Notes: a model not told the origin generated them from the sequence alone. DNA of 64,000 nucleotides from Rhizobium leguminosarum bv. trifolii WSM2297 (GCF_000271845.1 NZ_JH719395.1:4610210-4674209), one strand, 5' to 3'. Positions 24,974-35,326 are shown, numbered from the stretch's first letter. Made by a program: numbers and translations.

Positions 24974-26415
24974 TCGAAGACCTTTCCGAGTGAAGCATAG
25001 AGGACCGGCCGGTTCGACTTCAGCCAGACGGCAAAGGCAGCACCGAGCAGGCCGACGAGGGCGATGAGGTAGGGGAAGGATGAGACGATCAGGCTTTCCG
25101 AGCCCGACAGCAGCGACAGGTTGGCGCTGACAAGTCCCAGTGCGCCAAGGAGGCCGACCAACGAAAGCAGAGGCGCAATCAAGGTTTTCCAGCCGCTGAG
25201 GCCATTATCGGTCTTGCGGAAGAACACGATGATCGCCGCGCAGACCAGCACTTGGACGGCAAGGATGCCGATCGTCCCCAGCGCCGCCATCCAGGAGAAC
25301 ACCACGGCATAAGGGTCCTGGTTGCCGATCACGAAGCCGGCGAGGATGGCGGCGGCGATGGCGCTTTGAAACAGGCCGGCGACATAGGGCGAGCCGTGCT
25401 TGGCGTGCACTGTGCCAAGGACGCTGGCGACAATCCCTTCACGGCCGAGCGCGAAGAAGTAGCGATTGATCGTATTGTGGAAGGAGAGCACGCAGGCAAA
25501 GAGGCTGGTGATCAACAGGACGTTCATCACCTGCACCGACCATTGGCCGAGCACTGCTCCGGATGCGTTGAAGAAGAAGGTGTCCAGGCCGGCCTGCGCC
25601 GTTTCGGAAACCTTGGAGGGACCGTAATACTGGACGATCGCCCAGGTGGAGAAAGCGTAGAAGACCGTGATCAGCAGAACGGCGACATAGGTCGCGCGCG
25701 GGATTGTCTTTTCGGGCGTTTCTGCCTCCTCGGCAAAAATCGCCGTCGCTTCGAAGCCGATGAACGAGCCGATGACAAAGACGAGGGCCGCGCCGAGGCC
25801 GGGACCGAAAACCATCGATGGGGCAAAGGAAGTGAGGCTCATGCCTTCCGGGCCGCCGCCGCCAAGCACGATGCCGATATCGAGGAGAAGCAGGATGGCG
25901 ATCTCGGCGACCATGCAAATTCCGAGAATATGGCCGCTGAAGGCAAGGTTGCGCTGGCCGCAAAGCATGACCACAATGATCGCCGCGAACGAGTAGACCC
26001 ACCAGGGCAGGGCGATCCCGAGGGGTGTGAACGCTCCGCTCACGAAGACGCCGAACAGCGCATAGATTGCGATCTGCACCGAGCTATAGGTGACGATTGC
26101 CATCATTGCGCCGCCGACGCCTGCCGGTTTGCCCAGTCCCTGCGTGATGTAGGTGTAGAAGGCGCCGGCGCCGCCGACATAGCGGCTCATCGCCGTGAAG
26201 CCGACACTGAACAGCAGATAGAGAACGCCCGACAGCACGAAGGCGCCCGGCACGCCCGCTCCGTTGCCAAAGGCAAACGCGGCCGGCGACGCACCGACCA
26301 CCGCCGTTAGCGGAGCAGCGGCAGCAACAACGAAAAAGACAATGTGAAGAAGGCCGATCGAGTTCTTTTGAAGACGACCTGACGTTTGGCTGGGCATACT
26401 CGTTTCGACAGACAT
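24970..26415 (-). CDS. APC-superfamily amino acid/amine permease
   Basis: 481 aa with about 12 predicted transmembrane helices. The N-terminal SIGLLHIVFFVVAAAAPLTA and GFEATAIFAEEAETPEKTIPRA are APC signatures. The second closely matches the conserved 'F-E-x-x-A-x-x-A-E-E-x-x-x-P-x-x-x-I-P-R-A' loop. The substrate is most likely the amine oxidised by the adjacent amine oxidase, inferred from context only. It is divergent from the AraC regulator with about 120 nt between them. Confidence 0.9.
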   Translation of the reverse strand: MSVETSMPSQTSGRLQKNSIGLLHIVFFVVAAAAPLTAVVGASPAAFAFGNGAGVPGAFVLSGVLYLLFSVGFTAMSRYVGGAGAFYTYITQGLGKPAGVGGAMMAIVTYSSVQIAIYALFGVFVSGAFTPLGIALPWWVYSFAAIIVVMLCGQRNLAFSGHILGICMVAEIAILLLLDIGIVLGGGGPEGMSLTSFAPSMVFGPGLGAALVFVIGSFIGFEATAIFAEEAETPEKTIPRATYVAVLLITVFYAFSTWAIVQYYGPSKVSETAQAGLDTFFFNASGAVLGQWSVQVMNVLLITSLFACVLSFHNTINRYFFALGREGIVASVLGTVHAKHGSPYVAGLFQSAIAAAILAGFVIGNQDPYAVVFSWMAALGTIGILAVQVLVCAAIIVFFRKTDNGLSGWKTLIAPLLSLVGLLGALGLVSANLSLLSGSESLIVSSFPYLIALVGLLGAAFAVWLKSNRPVLYASLGKVFE

Positions 26416-26535
26416 GATAACCCCTCTTTTTAGCTTTTATCAGGTCAGGCTAGGGATTTCGGTCTGGTCCAAGAATTGCAAGTTACGCCATATATTCGAT
26501 AAACCGCGCCATCGGGCGGCACGAAGGTGAACGGA

Positions 26536-27591
26536 ATGGCAGCTGCATTTAATTTCAGCAGGCATCCTCCGGCAATTGCCGCTATTCGCGCCTCGGTTCT
26601 GGTGCCGCTGGTGCAGGAACTTGACAAAAACCACGGTAAAACCGACGTTTTGCTCGCCTGCCACGGGGTTTTGCGCTCGCAGCTTGAGGATCCCTATGCT
26701 TTCGTGCCGATGGCGCGCTACATCGCGATCTTTCAGGAGGCTGCCGAAATCCTGCATCAGCCGGCCCTTGGCGCGCGCTTGGGAATGTCTTTCAAGCCTG
26801 CCGATATCGGGCCGCTCGGCATCCTTTTCTCGGCATCTTCCACGATGCGCCTGGCATTTCAGCGACTATCCAGGCACGTCGTTGCGCTGCAGGGTGCGAC
26901 CAGCGCCGGCTTGCTGGAAGAGGGCGATAATCTGATCTGGAGCTATAAGCTCGAGGATCCGCGCATGTGGCCGCGCCACCAGGACGCGGAGTATTCGATC
27001 GCCGCGTCCTGCCAGCTTGTTCGCAGCTCTTTCAGTGCCTCGTGGAGACCGGTCGAGGTTCACTTCGAGCATTCCGCCCCGCGTCACAAGGCAGACTTAC
27101 AGAAGATATTCAGGGCACCGATCGTCTTTTCTCAGTCCGGCAACCGCATCGTCATGACGAAAGCAGACGCAGACAGGCTTTACCGCAACGAGCACCGAGA
27201 CCTTACGGCCATTCTCGAACGGCACATCGGCGACCTCGTGACCGACAAGGTCGATCGCGACAGCCTCCGGGAACAGGTCCTGTCGATCATCTCGATCTAT
27301 CTCGGCCATAAGCCGATCACCGTCGTGGCGATTGCCTCGGAGCTCAACCTATCGGTAAGGACGCTGCAGCGACGCCTGAGCGATGAGGGAACCTCGATCC
27401 GCGATCTGATCCGCGACTATAGAAGCGAGATCGCGCTTTTACATCTGCGGGCCGGCGCCACCGGATATGCGCGGCTGGCGGATACGCTCGGTTATGCCGA
27501 CAGCACCGTGTTCTGGCGGGCTTTCAAACGCTGGACGGGCGCGGCCCCGTCACAGCTTGATTTGGCAGACAACGCCGAGCGGTTGAGCTGA
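26536..27591 (+). CDS. AraC-family regulator with arabinose_bd-type sensor domain
   Basis: 351 aa. The N-terminal ~200 residues match the OruR/ArgR-like sensor type, and the C-terminal HTH_18 domain contains IASELNLSVRTLQRRLSDEG and YADSTVFWRAFKRWTGAAPS. Start ATG 26536 has AAGG 8 nt upstream; a GTG three codons earlier is possible. Its divergent position next to the permease and amine oxidase genes suggests it activates amine catabolism. Confidence 0.9.
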   Translation: MAAAFNFSRHPPAIAAIRASVLVPLVQELDKNHGKTDVLLACHGVLRSQLEDPYAFVPMARYIAIFQEAAEILHQPALGARLGMSFKPADIGPLGILFSASSTMRLAFQRLSRHVVALQGATSAGLLEEGDNLIWSYKLEDPRMWPRHQDAEYSIAASCQLVRSSFSASWRPVEVHFEHSAPRHKADLQKIFRAPIVFSQSGNRIVMTKADADRLYRNEHRDLTAILERHIGDLVTDKVDRDSLREQVLSIISIYLGHKPITVVAIASELNLSVRTLQRRLSDEGTSIRDLIRDYRSEIALLHLRAGATGYARLADTLGYADSTVFWRAFKRWTGAAPSQLDLADNAERLS

Positions 27592-27620
27592 ATGACCGGC
27601 CGCGGCTTTCCACGACCCAA

Positions 27621-28724
27621 TCAGCAAATCTCCGTCTTGCTGATCTTGATCCCAAAACCTTCCAGGCCGACATAGTGGCGCTCGCGGCTGGTCAGCAGCT
27701 TGATCGAGCTGACGCCGAGATCCTTGAGAATTTGGGCGCCGAGGCCGATTTCCAGCCATTCGCTGTCGCGCGTCTGCGCTTCGGCATGGGCTTCGCGGCC
27801 CTGGTTGCGGGCCTTGCGGCCATTGTCGGTGTGACCGACCCCGACCGAGCCCTCGCGCAGATAGACGATGACGCCGCGGCCTTCCTCGGCGATCTTCTGC
27901 ATGTAGAAATCGACCGGGCTGTTCTTGCCGAACAGATCCTCGGCGACATTTTCCGGATGCAGGCGCACCGGGATGTCGACGCCATCGCGAATGTCGCCGA
28001 AGACGACGGCGAGATGCTGCATCGGGTCCCAGGGCAGGGAATAGGTGTGGGCTTTCGCCTTGCCGAACGGCGTGTCGACGTCGAAACTCGTGCCGAGTTC
28101 GATCAGCGTTTCCTTGCGCTGGCGGTAGGCGATGAGATCGGCGACGGAGACGAGCTTCAGCCCGTGCTGCTCGGCGAAATCGACCACCTGCGGGCCGCGC
28201 GTGACGGTGCCGTCGTCATTGACCAGTTCGGAGATGACGCCGATCGGCGGCAGGCCGGCGAGCTTGCAGAGGTCGACGGCGGCTTCCGTATGGCCGGAGC
28301 GCATCAGCACCCCGCCCTCGCGGGAAACCAGCGGGAAGATGTGGCCGGGACGGACGAAATCGGCGGCGCCGACATTCGGATTGGCGAGGTTGCGCACCGT
28401 CAGCGTCCGGTCGTCGGCGGAGATGCCGGTCGTCGTGCCGTGCTTGAAATCGACCGAGACGGTGAAGGCCGTGGTGTGGGCGGAATCGTTTTCCGCCACC
28501 ATGGCGTTGAGGTTGAGGCGCTTGGCCTCTTCCTTCGGCATCGGCGCGCAGACGATGCCTGAGGTGTGGCGGACGATGAAGGCCATCTTTTCCGGCGTGG
28601 TATGGACGGCGGCGACGATCAGGTCGCCCTCGTTCTCGCGGTCATTGTCGTCCATGACGACGACGATCTCGCCGGCCTCGAAGGCCCGGATGGCGTCGAC
28701 GACGCGCTTCTGGTCGTAAGACAT
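27621..28724 (-). CDS. ribB: 3,4-dihydroxy-2-butanone-4-phosphate synthase with degenerate RibA domain
   Basis: 367 aa. The N-terminal RibB domain (about 1-200) has the catalytic acidic loop DDNDRENEGDLIVAA and RHTSGIVCAPM, converting ribulose-5-phosphate to the four-carbon riboflavin precursor. The C-terminal ~165 residues have the GTP cyclohydrolase II fold but lack its zinc cysteines: the C-D-C-G-E region is replaced by FGKNSPVDFYM. REGSVGVGH stands in place of the usual QEGRGIG. The RibA half is therefore probably inactive. The gene lies 9 nt downstream of aroC. Confidence 0.93.
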   Translation of the reverse strand: MSYDQKRVVDAIRAFEAGEIVVVMDDNDRENEGDLIVAAVHTTPEKMAFIVRHTSGIVCAPMPKEEAKRLNLNAMVAENDSAHTTAFTVSVDFKHGTTTGISADDRTLTVRNLANPNVGAADFVRPGHIFPLVSREGGVLMRSGHTEAAVDLCKLAGLPPIGVISELVNDDGTVTRGPQVVDFAEQHGLKLVSVADLIAYRQRKETLIELGTSFDVDTPFGKAKAHTYSLPWDPMQHLAVVFGDIRDGVDIPVRLHPENVAEDLFGKNSPVDFYMQKIAEEGRGVIVYLREGSVGVGHTDNGRKARNQGREAHAEAQTRDSEWLEIGLGAQILKDLGVSSIKLLTSRERHYVGLEGFGIKISKTEIC

Positions 28725-28733
28725 GGGACGCTC

Positions 28734-29831
28734 CTATTTCAGACGGCCGGTCTGGCCGCGGTCGCGAAGATAATGATCGGCGATGGCGCAGGCGACCATT
28801 GCCTCACCGATCGGCACGGCGCGGATACCGACGCAGGGGTCGTGCCGGCCCTTGGTGCGGATGTCGACATTCTTGCCGTCGGCATCGATCGACTGGCGCT
28901 CGGTCAGGATCGAGGAGGTCGGCTTGACGGCGAAACGCGCCACCACCGGTTGGCCGGTGGAAATGCCGCCCAGAATACCGCCGGCATTGTTGGAAAGGAA
29001 TATCGGCGTGCCGTCATTGCCCATGCGCATCTCGTCGGCATTGTCCTCGCCAGACGTTTCGGCCGCGGCAAAACCATTGCCGATCTCCACACCCTTGACG
29101 GCGTTGATCGACATCAGCAGCGAGGCGATATCCTGGTCGAGCTTGGCATAGATCGGCGCACCGAGGCCGGCCGGCACGCCTTCGGCGATCACTTCGACAA
29201 CAGCTCCGATCGACGAGCCGTTCTTGCGGATGCCGTCGAGATATTCCTCCCAGACCGGCACGATCGCCGCATCGGGCGAGAAGAACGGGTTCTGCCCGAC
29301 CTGATCCCAATCCCAGTTGCGCCGGTCGATCTTATGCTTGCCGATCTGCACCAGCGCGCCGCGTACGGTGACACCCGGGACGACGAGCCGGGCGATGCCG
29401 CCGGCCGCGACTCTGGCGGCGGTCTCGCGCGCCGAGGAACGGCCGCCGCCGCGATAATCGCGAATGCCGTATTTGAGGTCATAGCTATAATCGGCATGGC
29501 CGGGGCGGTATTGCCTGGCGATCTCGCCATAATCCTTGGAGCGCTGGTCGGTATTCTCGATCAGCATCGAGATCGGCGTGCCGGTCGTCGTCATCGTCTC
29601 GCCGTCGGCATCGAGCATGACGCCGGACAGGACCTTCACCAGATCGTCCTCGCGCCGCTGCGTGACGAAGCGGGATTGGCCGGGCTTGCGCTTGTCGAGC
29701 CAGACCTGCAGCTCCTCGAGCTTGAAGCGCAGCCCCGGAGGGCAGCCGTCGACGACGCAGCCGAGCGCCGGACCATGGCTTTCGCCCCAGGTGGTTACGC
29801 GGAAGAGGTGACCGAATGTATTGTGCGACAT
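28734..29831 (-). CDS. aroC: Chorismate synthase
   Basis: 365 aa from ATG 29831. It carries [20 protein letters not shown], the flavin-binding [20 protein letters not shown] and [19 protein letters not shown], all chorismate synthase signatures. It converts EPSP to chorismate using reduced FMN, the last shikimate step. It is co-transcribed with ribB (9-nt gap); pairing with a flavin-precursor gene fits its need for FMN, though this is only suggestive. Confidence 0.97.
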   Translation of the reverse strand: MSHNTFGHLFRVTTWGESHGPALGCVVDGCPPGLRFKLEELQVWLDKRKPGQSRFVTQRREDDLVKVLSGVMLDADGETMTTTGTPISMLIENTDQRSKDYGEIARQYRPGHADYSYDLKYGIRDYRGGGRSSARETAARVAAGGIARLVVPGVTVRGALVQIGKHKIDRRNWDWDQVGQNPFFSPDAAIVPVWEEYLDGIRKNGSSIGAVVEVIAEGVPAGLGAPIYAKLDQDIASLLMSINAVKGVEIGNGFAAAETSGEDNADEMRMGNDGTPIFLSNNAGGILGGISTGQPVVARFAVKPTSSILTERQSIDADGKNVDIRTKGRHDPCVGIRAVPIGEAMVACAIADHYLRDRGQTGRLK

Positions 29832-29983
29832 GTGTTCCCACGGTGGCGCGCCAAAGCCGGTCGCGCCATTGCTTGAAAAGGCGCGACACTCATAGGCCAA
29901 AAAACCGTCGAGGCAAAAGCCTTTCTTTGCGCCAAACCGGCAGCTGCGGAAATGCTGTTTCCGTGCCTATCAACGGAAGGCGG

Positions 29984-32900
29984 TCAGGATGCCAGCCGCC
30001 ATCCCGCTCCGGTGGCTTCGGTGGTGAAATCGTCGAAGGATAGCGGTCGCGCGAAGGCATAGCCCTGCAGGATGTCGCAGCCGAGATCGCGCAGCAGTTC
30101 GGCATGGGCCGCCGTTTCCACCCCTTCGGCCACCGTTTCGACGCCGAGCGAGCGGGCGATCTCGATGATCGAGCGGACCAGCGCCCGCTCCTGCGAGGCA
30201 TTGACGATCGGCTGCACCAGCTGGCGGTCGATCTTCAGCCGCTTGGGCTTCAGCTTCAGCAGGCTGACGATCGAGGTATGGCCGGTGCCGAAATCATCGA
30301 TCTCGATATCGATGCCGAGCGCCTTGATGCGCTCGAGATTGTGCGAGACCACGTCTTCACTCTCGTCGAGAAAGATCGATTCCACCAGTTCGAAGGAGAG
30401 TTCGCCGGGGCGGATATGCAGATCGGCAAGCGATTCCAGCAGGCTGCCGTCATGCAGCCGCCGCGCCGAAACATTGACCGAGACCTTGGGAACGGCAATG
30501 CCCAGCGCCGTCCAGCGCATCTTGTCGCGCAGCGCCGTTTCCAGCACGATCCGGTCGAGCATCTGCACCACATTGATCTCGTCGGCGATGCGCAGGAACT
30601 TGTCGGGCGCGAGCCACCCCTTGGACGGGTGCTTCCAGCGCACCAGCGCCTCCACCCCGGTCAGCTCCATCGTCCCGGCTGAGAATTGCGGCTGATACCA
30701 GGCGGTGAATTCGCCATTGTCGATGCCGGCGAGGATCTCGTCGGCCGTGCGCTTGGTGTTGATGATATCGGCCTGGAGATTGTGGTTGAAGAATTCGAAG
30801 CGGTTGCGGCCCAGGCTCTTGGCGCGGTAGAGCGCGATATCGGCATTGATCAGCACCTTGCGCGCATCGACATGAATGCCGTTGGCAAGCGCGATACCGA
30901 TCGACACGCCGCAGCGGCAGGAGAAACCCTGAAAATCGATCGGCTGGCGCATCTCCTCGATGATCCGCGTCGAAAGCTGCGCCATCTCCGTGTCGCCGAC
31001 ATCGAGGGCGAGGATGACGAATTCGTCGCCGCCGATGCGCGCGACGAGATCGCTGCCGCGGACATTCCTGGCGAGCACTTTCGAGGCATGCACCAGCATC
31101 GCATCGCCGGCGGCATGGCCAAGCGTGTCGTTGATGTCCTTGAAGCGGTCGAGGTCGATATGCAGGATCGAGAATTTCTGCCGCTGCCGGCGGCCGTCAT
31201 GCGTCAGCTCTTCCAGCGCGATATCGAGCTTGCGGCGATTGGCGAGTGCGGTCAGCGGGTCGTGCAGCGAATTGTGCTCGATCCTGTTCTTGGCAAGCTC
31301 CAGCTCGATATTCTTGGCGACCGCCTCGTCCTTGGCCGCCTTCAGCCGGATCGTCATCAGCACGTCTTCGGTGGCATCGAAGGCGATGCCCATGATCTTC
31401 ATCTCGCCGGTCCCCGTCTGGTGGACCTTGCCGACCGAGCGCACATAGCGCACCGCGCCGCCGTCGACGATCACCCGGCACACCAGGGTGTGCGTATCGC
31501 CGTTTTTCTTGAAGTGCCGCGCGCTTTCCAGCGCCAGGGCCCGATCCTCGGGGTGGATGCAGCCAAGCCAGACCTCCTCGGTCATGAATCCCTTGCGCGG
31601 CGCAAGCCCATAGAGCTCGTGCATGCGCTCGTTCCAGATCGAGCCGCCCCGATCGGGCCGTGCTTCCCATATGCCGCATTGGTAGGAATTGAGCGCCAGG
31701 TCGAGCCGGCTCGACAGCTCGGCGAGCTCTGCCTCGCGGCTGGAAAGCTCTTCCAGCGCGAGCTCCAGTTCGGCATTCTTGACCTCGCTCATATCCCTGG
31801 CCTTGCGCAGCGTGTCGGTCGTCTCCGCGTCGGCGGTCACGTCCCAGACGATGCCGATCGTCCTGCCGACGCCGCCGGCATCGGTATAAAAGGCGCCGAC
31901 CGAACGCAGGTGGCGAATCCCGCCATCGGCAAGCAGGATACGGTACTGCGCCGTGCAGGCAGCGCCGGCGATGCTGCAGCTGAAGAAGTGCACTTCGGCG
32001 ACGTCGCGGTCCTCGGGCAGGATCGCCGCCAGCCATTCGTCGAGCGCCCGGCTTCCTTCCTGCGCCGGCTTGCCGTGCAGGGCCGCGGCGCGCGCATCCC
32101 AGAGCAGGCTGCTTGAATCATCCTGCAACTCCCAGATGCCGATATTCGAGGATTCGAGCGCCAGATCGAGCCGCTGCGACAGTTCCTTGAGTTTCGCTTC
32201 GCGCGTCTCCAGCTCGCTGATATTGCGATTGCGCTCGCCGAGCAGGAGTGTGGCGAAGAAGATCGGGATGATGATGATACAGCCGGCGGCAACGACGATC
32301 AGGCGCAGCTCGGTTCGGTTTTCCGGTATCGCCTCCCAACCGCTGTTCGGGACGACGGAGAGTTCCCACTTGCCGCCGGCAAAGCCGATCCTCTGGCGCA
32401 TCGGATCCTTGTCGTCGATACCGGACGACCCGAAAAAGGGCGCCGGCAGAGCAGCCTTGGTCGCGGCCAGCGCGCCGATATCCCGGATAGCGATCGAAAG
32501 ATGGTCGAGATGCGGGTAGCGTTCGCGGTTCTCGCGATCGCGTGCCGGCATCAGCCCGGTCGCCTGATAAAACATCGTCTGGTCGATGGCGACCTCGATC
32601 GCCCCCCAGATCCGCCGCTTGCCGTTTTCCCTGATGAACACCGGAAAGAAGATGGCAAAGGCGTCGCGGTTATCGACGCTGATCGGGCCGTAGAAGCGCG
32701 CCGACTGGTCGCCGGTCGCGCTGGTCATTGCCTGGCGGAAGAACAGAGCCTCGCGAACATCGCGGCCGACGCGTTCATTGCCGGATTGCGGCGGATGGAT
32801 GTCGCGGATGATGAAGTCAGGTGCGATGGCGATATGAAGGAAGGACGGGTTCTGGATCAGCAGCCAGCTGATCTGGCGCTCCATCTCATCTCCGTTCGCC

Positions 32901-33163
32901 GCGCCGATGGAGATCAGGTTGGTAAGATCGCGGACGACGCTGAGATCCATGTTGATCTCGGCCATGACCCGGGCGCGAATGAGATTCGTCTCATTTTCGG
33001 TGCGGATATGAAGTTCGCGCACATGCGACGCAGTATTGGCCCGGTCGAGGCCGAAGCCGACCATGATGACGACAAGGGCGACAAGCGACGAAACCAGAAA
33101 AGAGACGCGGGTATTCTTCAACGCGCGCCGTAACTGCTTGTTGTCGCTCAGCCTGGATAGCAA
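29984..33163 (-). CDS. Membrane CHASE-PAS-PAS-GGDEF-EAL cyclic-di-GMP protein
   Basis: About 1059 aa from TTG 33163 (GGGAG 7 nt upstream); a TTG 24 codons earlier is the alternative, and the first in-frame ATG is inside TM1. TM1 (about 20-40) and TM2 (about 276-300) flank a CHASE-like periplasmic sensor. Two PAS domains with short coiled-coil linkers follow, then GGDEF with an intact ARIGGDEFVIL and EAL with GVEALVRWKHP and the conserved DDFGTGH. Both catalytic motifs look intact, so it could make or degrade c-di-GMP. It is monocistronic. Confidence 0.93.
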   Translation of the reverse strand: MLSRLSDNKQLRRALKNTRVSFLVSSLVALVVIMVGFGLDRANTASHVRELHIRTENETNLIRARVMAEINMDLSVVRDLTNLISIGAANGDEMERQISWLLIQNPSFLHIAIAPDFIIRDIHPPQSGNERVGRDVREALFFRQAMTSATGDQSARFYGPISVDNRDAFAIFFPVFIRENGKRRIWGAIEVAIDQTMFYQATGLMPARDRENRERYPHLDHLSIAIRDIGALAATKAALPAPFFGSSGIDDKDPMRQRIGFAGGKWELSVVPNSGWEAIPENRTELRLIVVAAGCIIIIPIFFATLLLGERNRNISELETREAKLKELSQRLDLALESSNIGIWELQDDSSSLLWDARAAALHGKPAQEGSRALDEWLAAILPEDRDVAEVHFFSCSIAGAACTAQYRILLADGGIRHLRSVGAFYTDAGGVGRTIGIVWDVTADAETTDTLRKARDMSEVKNAELELALEELSSREAELAELSSRLDLALNSYQCGIWEARPDRGGSIWNERMHELYGLAPRKGFMTEEVWLGCIHPEDRALALESARHFKKNGDTHTLVCRVIVDGGAVRYVRSVGKVHQTGTGEMKIMGIAFDATEDVLMTIRLKAAKDEAVAKNIELELAKNRIEHNSLHDPLTALANRRKLDIALEELTHDGRRQRQKFSILHIDLDRFKDINDTLGHAAGDAMLVHASKVLARNVRGSDLVARIGGDEFVILALDVGDTEMAQLSTRIIEEMRQPIDFQGFSCRCGVSIGIALANGIHVDARKVLINADIALYRAKSLGRNRFEFFNHNLQADIINTKRTADEILAGIDNGEFTAWYQPQFSAGTMELTGVEALVRWKHPSKGWLAPDKFLRIADEINVVQMLDRIVLETALRDKMRWTALGIAVPKVSVNVSARRLHDGSLLESLADLHIRPGELSFELVESIFLDESEDVVSHNLERIKALGIDIEIDDFGTGHTSIVSLLKLKPKRLKIDRQLVQPIVNASQERALVRSIIEIARSLGVETVAEGVETAAHAELLRDLGCDILQGYAFARPLSFDDFTTEATGAGWRLAS

Positions 33164-33404
33164 AATGAAACTCCCATCTTCCGGGCGACTGTAGGGCGCG
33201 GGGGTTAATTTACGATTGCCCGCGGGCGATGCCAAAAATCATGGGAAGGGAAAAACGGCGGTTAACACCGCGTCTTGATTATATTTAAAATCCTATTCAT
33301 CAATTGGGCGGGAAAAGCCATTCTTCCGGGCAATTTTCGCCATATTCAGGAGGCTATCTGTGACCAGTCATGTTCTCGTGCAGCGTCTTAAAAGGATTGT
33401 CGCC

Positions 33405-33665
33405 ATGCGTTTCGTCGTCGCCACGCTTTTGGCAACAGCAAGTTTCCTGTCCCCGATGAGCGGTTTTGCCGAGAGCGCCGATGTCGAGGCGACGATCAAA
33501 AAGGTCGACACCGCCAATCTCGTGCTGACGCTCGACGACGGCAAAACCTATCAGGCTCCTGAGGAGTTCAACTTCGACGGCCTCGAAGCCGGCGTGAAGG
33601 TGATCGTCTTCTACACCGAGGTCGACGGCAAGCGCGTCATCAACGATCTCGATATCGTCAAGTAG
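33405..33665 (+). CDS. DUF1344 domain-containing secreted protein
   Basis: 86 aa from ATG 33405 with AAGGA 8 nt upstream. A signal peptide ends at GFAES (MRFVVATLLATASFLSPMSG). The mature part contains VEATIKKVDTANLVLTLDDG and is a small beta-rich protein. DUF1344 is widespread in rhizobia with no known function; a periplasmic location is predicted. The gene is divergent from the c-di-GMP gene. Confidence 0.85.
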   Translation: MRFVVATLLATASFLSPMSGFAESADVEATIKKVDTANLVLTLDDGKTYQAPEEFNFDGLEAGVKVIVFYTEVDGKRVINDLDIVK

Positions 33666-33707
33666 GCAAATTTCTCGAGAGTGATCGGGCGAGGTTCGCG
33701 CGGATGC

Positions 33708-33882
33708 CGCCCCTCACCCTAACCCTCTCCCCGTAAACGGGGCGAAGGGACGTACCCTACGATAGGTTGGTGGGAAACGGAGAGGTTGCGGCTATCCCCT
33801 TCGCCCCGCGAGCGGGGGTCCGAAGGACGGGTCGAGACCCGTGGCTCGACCCCGGTCGGTGCCGGCAGGCGGATGAGGGGCA
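33708..33882. repeat. RIME-type intergenic mosaic repeat, copy C
   Basis: The ends are GCCCCTCACCCTAACC and GGCGGATGAGGGGC. The inner part carries the same extra module as copy A: GGGGGTCCGAAGGACGGGT, GAGACCCGTGGCTCGACC. It lies between the convergent DUF1344 and histidine phosphatase genes. Confidence 0.85.
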
Positions 33883-33895
33883 AGGCCAGCCGTGC

Positions 33896-34486
33896 TTACA
33901 GCCAGACGATCGTCCGCTCAGCTGTGTCGATCTTGGCGATCCGGTCCTGCGGGATTGCGCCTTCCGCAGCGCTGCTCTTCGGCAAGTCGGAAACCGTCTG
34001 GAAAAGCGTGCGGATGACGCCGCCATGTGTGACGCAGACCGTCGGACGGTCGACGGAGTGCAGCCATGAGCCGGTGCGCCAGGAGAGGATCTCGTAGCTT
34101 TCCGCGTCATCGCCGGGCGGGATGAAATCCCATTTCGAGGCGTTGCGTTCGGCCACCCGCTCGCGCTGCGTCGCTTTCAGCTCCTTGAGCGTCGAGCCCT
34201 CCCAGTCGCCGAAGGAAATCTCGACCAGCCTCGGATCGGTGCGATAGGCAAGCGGCGGCAAGCCCATGGCGGCGCGGACGATTTCCATGGTCGCGCGCGT
34301 GCGCTGGAGCGGGCTTGCGACGAAATCGAATTCATCGACGGTGCCGCCGAGAATTTCGCCAAGCGCCAGCCCGTTCTGCCGGGCCTGTTCCAGGCCCGTG
34401 GCGTTCATCGGGATATCCTTCTGGCCCTGCAGGCGACGCTCGGCATTCCAGTCGGTCTGACCGTGTCTGATCACGTAGATAAGCAC
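33896..34486 (-). CDS. Histidine phosphatase (phosphoglycerate mutase-like) family protein
   Basis: 196 aa. The N-terminal LIYVIRHGQTDWNAERRLQG carries the catalytic RHG. FDFVASPLQRTRATMEIV and a late VTHGGVIRTL provide the second His. This is the broad-specificity phosphatase branch rather than a glycolytic mutase. It lies 21 nt downstream of fabI on the same strand, so it is likely co-transcribed. Confidence 0.9.
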   Translation of the reverse strand: MLIYVIRHGQTDWNAERRLQGQKDIPMNATGLEQARQNGLALGEILGGTVDEFDFVASPLQRTRATMEIVRAAMGLPPLAYRTDPRLVEISFGDWEGSTLKELKATQRERVAERNASKWDFIPPGDDAESYEILSWRTGSWLHSVDRPTVCVTHGGVIRTLFQTVSDLPKSSAAEGAIPQDRIAKIDTAERTIVWL

Positions 34487-34507
34487 GGTTCAGGCTCCGG
34501 GAATGCT

Positions 34508-35326
34508 TCAGTCCTTGACGACCGAAATGTCGGGGGCGTCGACCGCCTTCATGCCGATGACATGATAGCCGCTGTCGGCATGATGCACTTCGCCGGTGAC
34601 GGAGCGCGACAGGTCCGACAGGAGATAGAGGCCGACATCGCCGACTTCTTCGATGGTGACCGTACGGCGCAGCGGCGCGTTGTATTCGTTCCACTTCAGA
34701 ATATAGCGGAAATCGCCGATGCCGGAGGCGGCAAGCGTCTTGATCGGGCCGGCCGAGACGGCGTTGACGCGAATGTTCTGCGGGCCGAGGTCGACGGCCA
34801 GATATTTGACGCTCGCCTCGAGCGCTGCCTTGGCGACGCCCATGACGTTATAGTTCGGCATCACCTTTTCGGCGCCGTAATAGGTCAGCGTCAGCATGGC
34901 GCCGCCATCCGTCATCAGCTTCTCGGCGCGGCGTGCGACCGAGGTGAAGGAATAGACGGAGATCTGCATCGTCTTGGCGAAGTTGTCGGCCGAGGTGTCG
35001 ACGTAACGGCCGGTCAGCTCGTCCTTGTCGGAAAAGCCGATCGCATGCACGAGGAAATCGATCTTGCCCCAGAGCTTTTCGACATTTTCGAAAACGGCGT
35101 CGATGGTTTCTTCGTCGGCAACGTCACAATGGCCGACGAGCGTCGCGTCGATTTCGGCGGCGAGCGGCTCGACGCGCTTCTTCAGCGCATCGCCCTGATA
35201 GGTGAGCGCGACTTCTCCGCCCTGCGCATGAATGGCCTTGGCAATACCCCACGCAATCGAGCGATTGTTGGCGACACCCATGATGACGCCGCGTTTGCCT
35301 GCCATGAGGCCGGATGCTTGAGCCAT
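34508..35326 (-). CDS. fabI: Enoyl-ACP reductase (NADH)
   Basis: 272 aa. GVANNRSIAWGIAKAIHAQG is the NAD-binding segment of FabI. The active site is TYYGAEKVMPNYNVMGVAKA with Y-x6-K spacing, and NAVSAGPIKTLAASGI follows. It catalyses the last reduction in fatty acid elongation. Rhizobia often carry two FabI paralogues; which one this is cannot be told. The upstream DnaJ-like gene is 122 nt away on the same strand. Confidence 0.96.
   Translation of the reverse strand: MAQASGLMAGKRGVIMGVANNRSIAWGIAKAIHAQGGEVALTYQGDALKKRVEPLAAEIDATLVGHCDVADEETIDAVFENVEKLWGKIDFLVHAIGFSDKDELTGRYVDTSADNFAKTMQISVYSFTSVARRAEKLMTDGGAMLTLTYYGAEKVMPNYNVMGVAKAALEASVKYLAVDLGPQNIRVNAVSAGPIKTLAASGIGDFRYILKWNEYNAPLRRTVTIEEVGDVGLYLLSDLSRSVTGEVHHADSGYHVIGMKAVDAPDISVVKD

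Noticed and set aside
28566..29876. Plus-strand frame of about 430 codons over aroC
   Set aside because: Antisense shadow of chorismate synthase, with repetitive Asp/Arg/Ala text.
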